11,757 nucleotides of DNA from Prevotella sp. UBA3208 (GTDB lineage: Bacteria > Bacteroidota > Bacteroidia > Bacteroidales > Bacteroidaceae): contig DEWO01000008.1 of assembly GCA_002363695.1 (NCBI GenBank), positions 1-11,757 of the forward strand. Direction: 5' to 3'. Of this stretch, positions 6,255 to 11,757 are shown piece by piece (within the stretch, counting starts at the first letter, position 1; each line of letters opens with the position of its first letter). Made by a program: the position numbers and the translations under genes. The notes beneath the pieces are model-generated. The model did not search any database and was not told the origin of the DNA. It saw only the letters and a program-made list of their open reading frames with translations.

Positions 6255-8099
6255 TCATTCTACAGTCACTGATTTTGCCAAGTTTCTTGGCTGGTCGACA
6301 TCCTTGCCTTTGCAGACGGCTACGTGATAGGCCAACAACTGCAAGGGGATGGTAGCCACCAACGGTTCCAGACATTCCAGCACATCTGGCAGTTCTATCA
6401 CCTCGTCGGCTATCTTCGATATGGTATCGTCACCCTTGGACACGAGTGCGATGACGCGTCCCTGACGGGCTTTGATTTCCTGTATGTTGCTCAGCACCTT
6501 CTCGTACATCGCATTGTGAGTGGCTATCACCACCACCGGCATGTCCGAGTCTATCAGGGCAATAGGTCCGTGCTTCATCTCGGCAGCAGGATAGCCTTCG
6601 GCATGGATATAGGAAATCTCCTTCAGCTTCAGTGCTCCCTCCAGTGCTACGGGATAGGAGAATCCGCGGCCCAGATACAGGAAGTTGTGCGCATAGGTAA
6701 AGGTACGCGCGAGGTCGGCCACCTTGTCATTGGTTTTCAGCACCTCGGCAATCACCTTCGGAATCTGGCTCAGGCCCTTGGTGACTTCCAGGTATTCCTC
6801 ACGACGGATGGTTCCCTTGGCCTCACCGAGAGCCAGTGCAAACATGGTCAGGACAGTAACCTGTCCTGTGAAGGCTTTCGTGGAAGCCACACCAATCTCT
6901 GGACCTACGTGGATATAGGTGCCTGTGTCTGTTGCACGGGGAATGCTCGAACCGATGGCGTTGCAGATGCCATAGATGAAGGCACCACGCTCCTTGGCCA
7001 GCAGGACGGCAGCCAGCGTGTCGGCTGTCTCGCCGCTCTGCGAGATGGCTATCACCACATCGTCCTTTCCGACAACGGGATTTCTGTAACGGAACTCGGA
7101 GGCGTATTCCACCTCGACCGGTATGCGGCACAGCGTCTCTATCATCTGCTTGCCTATCAGTCCTGCGTGCCACGAAGTGCCACAGGCCACAATGACAATG
7201 CGCTTGGCCTCCAGCAACTGGCGACGATAGTCTATCAGTGCCGACAGCGTCACATGATTGCCCTCCACGTTGATGCGCCCTCGCATACAGTTGGTCAGGC
7301 ACTCGGGTTGCTCGAATATTTCCTTCAGCATGAAGTGCGGATAACCGCCCTTCTCAATCTGGCCCAGGTCTATATCGACTTTCTTCACATCCAGGTCTTG
7401 CTCTTCACCCAGGATGCTCACCACCTTCATCTCTTCTCCGAGACGGATGACGGCTATGTTGCCATCTTCCAGATAGACCACCTTGTCTGTGTACTCAATG
7501 ATAGGACTGGCATCAGAACCCAAGAAGAATTCATCCTTGCCGATGCCGACCACCAGCGGGCTCTGCTTGCGGGCTGCTATAATCTGGTTGGGGTCGCGCT
7601 TGTCTATGATGGCGATAGCGTATGCACCGATAACCTGATAGAGTGCCACCTGAACGGCCTCCAGCAAGGAGAGGTTCTTCTTCACCATGATGTACTCCAC
7701 CAGCTGTACCAGCACCTCGGTGTCCGTATCGCTCTTGAACTCGACACCCTTGTCTATCAGCTTCGCCTTGATGTCGGCATAGTTTTCGATGATGCCATTA
7801 TGGATGATGGCCAGGTTGTGCGACTGCGAATAATGGGGGTGGGCATTTCTGGACGAAGGCTCACCATGCGTTGCCCAGCGGGTATGCGCAATGCCTATGC
7901 ATCCGCTGGTATCCTTGTCACTGCAATATTCTGTCAGATTGTCAACCTTTCCCTTGGTCTTATAGACGTTCAGCTCGTCATGGCCGTTAATCAGTGCCAC
8001 ACCGGCTGAGTCGTAACCACGATACTCCAGGCGTCGCAGACCTTTAATCAGAATGGGGAAAGCCTCTTTGTTTCCTATATATCCTACTATTCCGCACAT
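6255..8099 (-). CDS. glmS: Glutamine-fructose-6-phosphate aminotransferase (isomerizing)
   Basis: The 614-residue enzyme converts fructose-6-phosphate and glutamine to glucosamine-6-phosphate, the entry step to UDP-GlcNAc, peptidoglycan and LPS. The class II amidotransferase domain (about 1-225) starts MCGIVGYIG, so Cys2 becomes the N-terminal nucleophile after Met removal; this fixes the start codon. HTRWATHG and HNGIIENY follow. The two SIS domains (about 295-425 and 465-605) show CGTSWHAG at 306-313 and ISQSGETAD at 352-360. The C-terminus NLAKSVTVE contains the Lys (K609) that opens the sugar ring. Family length is about 609 residues and nothing is missing. A sigma-ABfr-type promoter lies about 34 bp upstream. 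There is no room for a glmS ribozyme in the leader, so feedback must work another way. carA follows after a terminator-like hairpin. Confidence 0.97.
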   Translation of the reverse strand: MCGIVGYIGNKEAFPILIKGLRRLEYRGYDSAGVALINGHDELNVYKTKGKVDNLTEYCSDKDTSGCIGIAHTRWATHGEPSSRNAHPHYSQSHNLAIIHNGIIENYADIKAKLIDKGVEFKSDTDTEVLVQLVEYIMVKKNLSLLEAVQVALYQVIGAYAIAIIDKRDPNQIIAARKQSPLVVGIGKDEFFLGSDASPIIEYTDKVVYLEDGNIAVIRLGEEMKVVSILGEEQDLDVKKVDIDLGQIEKGGYPHFMLKEIFEQPECLTNCMRGRINVEGNHVTLSALIDYRRQLLEAKRIVIVACGTSWHAGLIGKQMIETLCRIPVEVEYASEFRYRNPVVGKDDVVIAISQSGETADTLAAVLLAKERGAFIYGICNAIGSSIPRATDTGTYIHVGPEIGVASTKAFTGQVTVLTMFALALGEAKGTIRREEYLEVTKGLSQIPKVIAEVLKTNDKVADLARTFTYAHNFLYLGRGFSYPVALEGALKLKEISYIHAEGYPAAEMKHGPIALIDSDMPVVVIATHNAMYEKVLSNIQEIKARQGRVIALVSKGDDTISKIADEVIELPDVLECLEPLVATIPLQLLAYHVAVCKGKDVDQPRNLAKSVTVE

Positions 8100-8132
8100 A
8101 CTGTTTCGTTATGCCTCGTTCGTTTTCGGGTG

Positions 8133-8140
8133 CAAAAGTA
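8133..8140 (-). promoter_or_regulatory. glmS: -7 element of the glmS promoter
   Basis: The minus strand reads TACTTTTG, a perfect TAnnTTTG, followed by CA. It sits 33 bp before the ATG of glmS. No clear TTTG is found at -33, because that position falls inside the uxaC terminator stem. The T-tract of that terminator directly abuts the element. Confidence 0.7.
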
Positions 8141-8184
8141 CAAAAAAAATGGCTAACTCCATGCGAGTTAGCCAACTTTTTTTT
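8141..8184. terminator. Intrinsic terminator of uxaC
   Basis: The 9-bp perfect stem GGCTAACTC (8151-8159) / GAGTTAGCC (8165-8173) has loop CATGC. On minus it is followed by ATTTTTTTT (8150-8142), and on plus by AACTTTTTTTT (8174-8184), so it is symmetrical. It begins 12 bp after the uxaC stop. Only the minus-strand direction has a known upstream gene. Confidence 0.92.
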
Positions 8185-8185
8185 A

Positions 8186-9592
8186 TTAATAGAACTTGAA
8201 GTAGTTCTTTGCGTTGTTGTACGAGATGTCTTCAACCATCTTGCCCAGCAGCTCGCGATCGTCAGGCAGCAGGCCCTTCTCTACGTCGTTGCCTAACAGG
8301 TTACAGAGGATGCGGCGGAAGTACTCGTGGCGCGGATAGCTCAGGAACGAGCGCGAGTCTGTCAGCATACCTACGAAGCGGCTCAGCAGTCCTAATACTG
8401 ACAAGGCGTTCATCTGGCGAATCATGCCGTCCATCTGGTCGTTGAACCACCAGCCTGAACCGAACTGTATCTTGCCGGGCTCACCTCCCTGGAAGTTACC
8501 CAGCATCGTGGCAATCACCTCATTGGCGCAGGGGTTCAGCGTATATAATATGGTACGTGTGAGCTTACCTTCCATGTTCAGCTTGTTCAGGAACTTCGAC
8601 ATAGCCTTGGCTGTGTTGAACTCGCCGATGGAGTCGAAACCGGTGTCGGGCCCCAGCTTGTTATACATGGCGGTATTGTTGTCGCGGATGGCACCATAGT
8701 GGAACTGCTGTGTCCAGCCTGCCTCGGCATCCATCTCGGCCATACGGGTCAGGAAGCAGTTCTTGTACTGGCGAATCTCCATGTTCGACAACTGCTGCCC
8801 GCGCATAGCCTTCTCGAAGATGGTCTCTATCTGCGAGTCGGTGTACTCCTCGTCGTAGAACTCCTCGATGCCGTGGTCTGAGAGCTTCGAACCCTGAGCG
8901 GCAAAGAAGTCGTGACGCTTCTGCAGGGCATCCACCATGTCGGCAAACTTGGTAATGGTGACACCGCTGACATCCTCCAGCTGGTGAACATAGGCGGCAA
9001 ACTCGGGCTTCTCAATGTTCATGGCCTTGTCAGGACGCCAGGCAGGAATCATGATGGGGTCGTCCTGGGCCTTGTGCTTGGCATACTCGATGTGGTTGTG
9101 CAGGTCGTCTACGGGATCGTCCGTCGTGCAGACACACTCTACGTTGTAGTGCTTCATCAGTCCACGGGCTGAGAACTCGGGCTGCTTCAGCTTCTCGTTA
9201 CACTCGTCGAAAATCTCACGGGCGGTCTTGGGGCTCAGCAGCTTGTCAATGCCGAAAGCGGTCTTCAGTTCCAGGTGAGTCCAGTGGTACAGCGGATTGC
9301 GCAGTGTATAGGGCACCGTCTCGGCCCATTTCTCGAACTTCTCCCAGTCGGTGGTGTCCTTGCCGGTGCAGTACTTCTCGTCTACACCGTTGGTTCGCAT
9401 GGCACGCCACTTGTAGTGGTCGCCACCAAGCCACAGCTCTGTGATACTCTTGAAACGATGGTCGTTGGCCACCATTTCAGGAATCAGGTGACAGTGATAG
9501 TCAATGATGGGCATCTTAGCCGCATGATTGTGGTACAGGTCCTGGGCAACCTCAGTCTCCAGCACGAAGTTTTTGTCGTTGAATTGCTTCAT
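8186..9592 (-). CDS. uxaC: Glucuronate/galacturonate isomerase
   Basis: The 468-residue uronate isomerase interconverts D-glucuronate with D-fructuronate and D-galacturonate with D-tagaturonate, the first cytosolic step of uronic acid breakdown. It belongs to the amidohydrolase superfamily. The metal-binding HxH is H33/H35 in IIDYHCHL, and family motifs include ELWLGGDHYKWRAMR, CTTDDPVDDL and, near the C-terminus, RSFLSYPRHEYFRRILCN. Length equals the E. coli enzyme (about 470), so it appears complete. No signal peptide is present. The next gene upstream is a secreted GH43 enzyme, consistent with use of xylan or pectin oligosaccharides, but the other uronate genes (uxaA/B, uxuA/B, kdgK) are not in the window. 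Its own promoter lies about 41 bp upstream and a strong terminator follows, so it is probably monocistronic. Confidence 0.96.
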   Translation of the reverse strand: MKQFNDKNFVLETEVAQDLYHNHAAKMPIIDYHCHLIPEMVANDHRFKSITELWLGGDHYKWRAMRTNGVDEKYCTGKDTTDWEKFEKWAETVPYTLRNPLYHWTHLELKTAFGIDKLLSPKTAREIFDECNEKLKQPEFSARGLMKHYNVECVCTTDDPVDDLHNHIEYAKHKAQDDPIMIPAWRPDKAMNIEKPEFAAYVHQLEDVSGVTITKFADMVDALQKRHDFFAAQGSKLSDHGIEEFYDEEYTDSQIETIFEKAMRGQQLSNMEIRQYKNCFLTRMAEMDAEAGWTQQFHYGAIRDNNTAMYNKLGPDTGFDSIGEFNTAKAMSKFLNKLNMEGKLTRTILYTLNPCANEVIATMLGNFQGGEPGKIQFGSGWWFNDQMDGMIRQMNALSVLGLLSRFVGMLTDSRSFLSYPRHEYFRRILCNLLGNDVEKGLLPDDRELLGKMVEDISYNNAKNYFKFY

Positions 9593-9632
9593 AATATTGT
9601 TTTGTTTTAGTGATGTTGTTTACAATTGGATG

Positions 9633-9640
9633 CAAAGATA
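9633..9640 (-). promoter_or_regulatory. uxaC: -7 element of the uxaC promoter
   Basis: The minus strand reads TATCTTTG, a match to TAnnTTTG, followed by CA. It lies 40 bp before the ATG; the leader is AT-rich, with ACAAAACAATATT next to the start and no Shine-Dalgarno. The best -33 candidate is a partial TTTC (9665-9662), 21 bp upstream, and the spacer is filled by an inverted repeat. Confidence 0.7.
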
Positions 9641-9676
9641 GCGAATTATTTCCATATTGAAGAAACAACTCGCTAT
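9638..9676 (-). repeat. Imperfect 15-bp inverted repeat between GH43 gene and uxaC
   Basis: Arm 9638-9652 (ATAGCGAATTATTTC) pairs with 9662-9676 (GAAACAACTCGCTAT) across a 9-nt loop. Thirteen pairs are Watson-Crick. The two others (9645/9669 and 9648/9666) are A-C on plus but U-G wobbles in minus-strand RNA, so a complete stem forms only in the transcript of the GH43 gene. The tail after the stem is CUUUG, a poor T-tract. It may be the GH43 3' end structure, or an operator since one arm reaches into the uxaC -7 element. Confidence 0.6.
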
Positions 9677-9691
9677 TTTTGAAGAAAAATT

Positions 9692-9703
9692 AACGTAAAC
9701 GTT
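9692..9703. promoter_or_regulatory. Possible LacI-type operator upstream of uxaC
   Basis: AACGT-AA-ACGTT is a perfect 5-bp inverted repeat with a 2-bp spacer. It lies 52 bp upstream of the uxaC -7 element and 20 bp after the GH43 stop. LacI-family regulators of sugar-acid genes bind sites with similar AACG/CGTT halves, but arms this short can arise by chance. Confidence 0.3.
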
Positions 9704-9722
9704 GGCGAATACCAATCATTTG

Positions 9723-11396
9723 TCATTTTTCCACATGTATCCAGTCTGCGTCAATCCATCCACGGTCGGTCTTGGGGTTGGTGTCGACGGCTACGAAGCC
9801 GAACTTGGCACCTATCCACTTGCCTTGCTTCATCTCGTACTGACTGCCACAAGGCGTGAACTTCTTGCCGTTCCGGCTCCAGGCAAAGCTGACCTGAGGT
9901 TTGCCTCCATGGGCCACACCGGCCTCGGCATTGCTGACGCGAAGGCGCAGGTAGATGTCCTCGTGGATACCGGGCTTGTAGTCTGTCTTGTCCTCGGCAG
10001 TGGGCTTCAGCGTAGCCACTACCTCTTCCTGCTGGGCCTTGCCGCGGTCTGCGTCCTGACAGGTCAGGATGAGCAGCTTGAACTCCTTGCCCTCGCGACG
10101 CACCACCAGCGCCTGGTAGTTATGCCCCATCATGATGATGCCACCCATCTGACCGTCGGCCTTTGATGTGAAGCGGAGCTTGGCTGTGACGGTAAACTCG
10201 TCGGCGGGTGTCTTCTGCAACAGCATATTGGGAACCGGCCACAGGTTCTTCCAGTCACTGTCCAACTTGTGAGTATAGATGCGCATGGTACCGAAAGCGG
10301 TAGGCACACCGAACTTCTCGTCGTAGTTAGCCTGCCACTGCCACTGGCGACCGATAACAGGGGCATTGAACTCATCACTCTCAACGGGGTTGACAACGAC
10401 CTTGCTCGACGACTTGGGCTTCTTGTAGGTAGCGACTGGCTCGCCCTTCTTGCCCATAATAGGCCAGCCTGTGCTCCAGTCGACAGGGTTCAGATGCATC
10501 ACGCGGCCGTAGGCTTCCTTGTCCTGAAAGTGCAGGAACCAGTCTTCACCATACTTCGTGTGTACCCATGCTCCCTGGTGAGGGCCGTTGATGGCTGTCT
10601 TGCCCTGCTGCAGCACCTTCTTGGCCTCATACGGGCCGTAGGGGGACTTTGAGCGCATGGCTAACTGGAATCCCTCGGGAACACCGCCTGCCGGACACAT
10701 TATCCAGTACCATCCATCGCGCTTGTAGAACTTCGGCCCCTCACAGGTGCGGTTCTCGGTGCCGTTGCCGTCGAACACGATGACGGGCTGGCCGATGGCG
10801 CGTGTCCCGTCGGCAGACATCTCACGGACGGTCAGCACTGAGGCGAACTTCGAACGCGAGTTGGCCCAGCCGTTCACCAGATAGCAGCGGCCGTCCTCGT
10901 CCCACAGCGGCGTGGTATCGATGTATCCCTTGCCGCGAATGACACACACGGGTTTCTCCCACTCGCCGGCAGGGTCCTTGGTCTTCACCATGTAGACACC
11001 ATGGTCGGGGTCACCCCAATAGATATAGTACTCACCCTGATGGTAGCGGATGCTGGGAGCCCAGACACCATTGCCGTGCTGCACTTGGCTGAAGTGCTCC
11101 GTCAGTTTGCAGTCACCCTCGTAGAGCGACTTCAGCGCATAGCCCACAATCTCCCAGTTCACCAAGTCGCGCGAGTGCAGGATGGGCAGTCCCGGTGTGC
11201 ACTGGAACGACGATGCCGTCATATAGTAGTCCTCGCCTGAGGGACCTACGCAGACGTCTGGGTCTGAGTAGTCGGCATTAATCACGGGGTTGTTGTACGT
11301 GCCGTCACCATTGTCCGGCGACCACACCTGCGATTTGTACTGTGCACTGGCCGTCATCACTGCCAGCGCCATCAGCGAAAGCATCGTTTTTCTCAT
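9723..11396 (-). CDS. Secreted GH43 beta-xylosidase/alpha-L-arabinofuranosidase
   Basis: The 557-residue glycoside hydrolase likely removes xylose or arabinose from hemicellulose or pectin oligosaccharides. Residues 1-18 form a signal peptide (MRKTMLSLMALAVMTASA, then Q) with no lipobox Cys, so the mature protein should be periplasmic. The GH43 five-bladed beta-propeller spans about 33-330. Candidate catalytic residues are D45 in NADYSDPD (general base), D160 in GYIDTTPLWDEDG (pKa modulator) and E219 in TCEGPKFY (general acid). A C-terminal concanavalin-like beta-sandwich (about 352-557, from ESDEFNAP to WIDADWIHVEK) is the accessory domain common in xylosidase-like GH43 proteins; it often shapes the active site. 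The residues are inferred from motif alignment by eye, and the sequence alone does not separate xylosidase from arabinofuranosidase. It has its own consensus promoter, and no SusC/SusD pair is adjacent within the window. Confidence 0.92.
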   Translation of the reverse strand: MRKTMLSLMALAVMTASAQYKSQVWSPDNGDGTYNNPVINADYSDPDVCVGPSGEDYYMTASSFQCTPGLPILHSRDLVNWEIVGYALKSLYEGDCKLTEHFSQVQHGNGVWAPSIRYHQGEYYIYWGDPDHGVYMVKTKDPAGEWEKPVCVIRGKGYIDTTPLWDEDGRCYLVNGWANSRSKFASVLTVREMSADGTRAIGQPVIVFDGNGTENRTCEGPKFYKRDGWYWIMCPAGGVPEGFQLAMRSKSPYGPYEAKKVLQQGKTAINGPHQGAWVHTKYGEDWFLHFQDKEAYGRVMHLNPVDWSTGWPIMGKKGEPVATYKKPKSSSKVVVNPVESDEFNAPVIGRQWQWQANYDEKFGVPTAFGTMRIYTHKLDSDWKNLWPVPNMLLQKTPADEFTVTAKLRFTSKADGQMGGIIMMGHNYQALVVRREGKEFKLLILTCQDADRGKAQQEEVVATLKPTAEDKTDYKPGIHEDIYLRLRVSNAEAGVAHGGKPQVSFAWSRNGKKFTPCGSQYEMKQGKWIGAKFGFVAVDTNPKTDRGWIDADWIHVEK

Positions 11397-11437
11397 AGTT
11401 CCTTAGTTTTTGATTTGTTTTGATTCGTTTGTGGTTG

Positions 11438-11469
11438 CAAAGGTATAATAAAAAAATGGACTAACCAAA
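11438..11469 (-). promoter_or_regulatory. Bacteroidota-type promoter of the GH43 gene
   Basis: On minus, the -7 element TACCTTTG (11445-11438) is preceded by TTTG (11469-11466) with exactly 20 bp between, the consensus architecture. A T-run sits in the spacer. The ATG follows after a 41-bp A-rich leader with no Shine-Dalgarno except a weak AAGGA about 4 bp before the start. Confidence 0.82.
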
Positions 11470-11520
11470 CGGCAGCCCAATTTTCTTAAATATCCATCAT
11501 CTTGTGTCATAGTTTTCACT

Positions 11521-11607
11521 AAAAAAAGAGGGCAAGTCCGAAAACCTCGCACAATAACTCGGTAAAATTGTAAAGGGACTTGCCTTTGTGTTATGACAAG
11601 TCCCTTT
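11521..11607 (-). terminator. ppdK terminator region with three interchangeable hairpin arms
   Basis: On minus, arm A (11607-11597, AAAGGGACTTG) pairs with arm B (11582-11572, CAAGTCCCTTT) to give an 11-bp stem with a 14-nt loop. The overlapping B segment 11584-11576 (GGCAAGTCC) also pairs perfectly with arm C (11539-11531, GGACTTGCC), which is followed by CCTCTTTTTTT. The long B:C loop includes a further 5-bp ATTGT/ACAAT stem. A:B and B:C exclude each other. Either could end ppdK transcription; only arm C is followed directly by a T-tract. Confidence 0.7.
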
Positions 11608-11631
11608 TCAATATAACATTTCAGAGCTAAT

Positions 11632-11757
11632 TTACTCTTCGACAGCGGCCTGCGCGGCGGCGAGACGGGCGATGGGCACGCGGAAGGGAGAGCAGCTGGC
11701 GTAGTTCATGCCAATCTTTGCGCAGAACTTCACAGAGCTGGGCTCACCACCATGCTC
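11632..11757 (-). CDS. ppdK: Pyruvate phosphate dikinase, C-terminal 41 residues
   Basis: The minus strand from the right edge reads [16 protein letters not shown], then [20 protein letters not shown] and AAVEE, with a TAA stop at 11634-11632. This is the highly conserved end of PPDK. The Cys of ASCSPFRVP is the catalytic general acid/base of the pyruvate/PEP-binding barrel (Cys831 in the Clostridium symbiosum enzyme), and the EHGG motif precedes it as in the family. PPDK interconverts ATP, phosphate and pyruvate with AMP, pyrophosphate and PEP, and in anaerobic Bacteroidales takes part in PEP/pyruvate metabolism. Related PEP-utilising enzymes (PEP synthase, PtsI) share this region, but the full [16 protein letters not shown] string is PPDK-like. 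The rest of the gene, about 860 residues, lies outside. Confidence 0.9.
   Translation of the reverse strand, partial: EHGGEPSSVKFCAKIGMNYASCSPFRVPIARLAAAQAAVEE

Noticed and set aside
6823..7302. 159-codon open frame on minus in another frame of glmS
   Set aside because: It is Arg/His/Cys-rich shadow translation; the glmS frame carries the SIS motifs across the same bases.
6324..8009. 561-codon open frame on plus, antisense to glmS
   Set aside because: It is fully opposite a perfectly conserved glmS. The translation is rich in His, Gln, Leu and Val without domain structure, as expected from the complement of a codon-biased gene.
8100..8185. glmS ribozyme or riboswitch in the glmS leader
   Set aside because: The leader after the -7 element is only about 26-33 nt, and the remaining gap is taken by the uxaC terminator. 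No ribozyme core could fit.
11397..11631. Small protein gene between ppdK and the GH43 gene
   Set aside because: I looked in all frames for a start with a coding-like frame. The stretch is AT-rich with frequent stops and is occupied by hairpins and a promoter.
1..11757. CRISPR array, tRNA/rRNA genes, insertion sequences, toxin-antitoxin or phage defence genes
   Set aside because: No regularly spaced repeats, cloverleaf-forming stretches, transposase motifs or defence domains could be recognised on either strand.

Overview
The window looks like a chromosomal segment from a Bacteroidales bacterium, most likely Prevotella or a close relative. The evidence is fourfold. Four same-strand genes are preceded by the Bacteroidota sigma-ABfr -7 element (TAnnTTTG), two of them with a TTTG at the -33 position exactly 20 bp upstream. 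Leaders are A-rich and lack Shine-Dalgarno sequences. The protein set fits: a periplasmic GH43 glycosidase beside UxaC, PPDK, and a carbamoyl-phosphate synthase of the eukaryote-like type. Base composition is even throughout, and I see no mobile element, tRNA, rRNA, CRISPR array or phage gene. This is mostly housekeeping and plant-polysaccharide metabolism, not an obvious island.

Layout. The 3' part of a stomatin/prohibitin-like (SPFH) gene on the plus strand ends at 590. It meets a minus-strand gene head-on at a compact bidirectional terminator (643-671), preceded by an 8-bp tandem array (597-638). All remaining genes are on the minus strand. Read in the direction of transcription (right to left) they are: the C-terminal end of pyruvate phosphate dikinase (11632-11757); a secreted GH43 beta-xylosidase/arabinofuranosidase (9723-11396); glucuronate isomerase uxaC (8186-9592); glmS (6255-8099); carA (5119-6198) and carB (1895-5122), which overlap by ATGA; and a soluble receiver-histidine kinase fusion protein (670-1818).

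Together, GH43 and UxaC fit release and catabolism of xylan or pectin side-chain sugars: xylose or arabinose from GH43, and glucuronate or galacturonate into fructuronate or tagaturonate by UxaC. glmS, carA and carB are glutamine-amide consumers feeding amino sugar, pyrimidine and arginine synthesis. A clean intrinsic terminator lies between glmS and carA, with no recognisable promoter after it, which suggests read-through or attenuation control of carAB.

The most interesting material is in the short intergenic gaps: terminators fused to promoters, a 14-bp perfect inverted repeat covering the -33 region of the kinase promoter, a hairpin upstream of uxaC whose two non-Watson-Crick pairs are wobbles only on the minus strand, and a three-arm set of mutually exclusive hairpins after the PPDK gene. 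I did not find a convincing new multi-gene system. No stretch over 300 bp lacks a gene.
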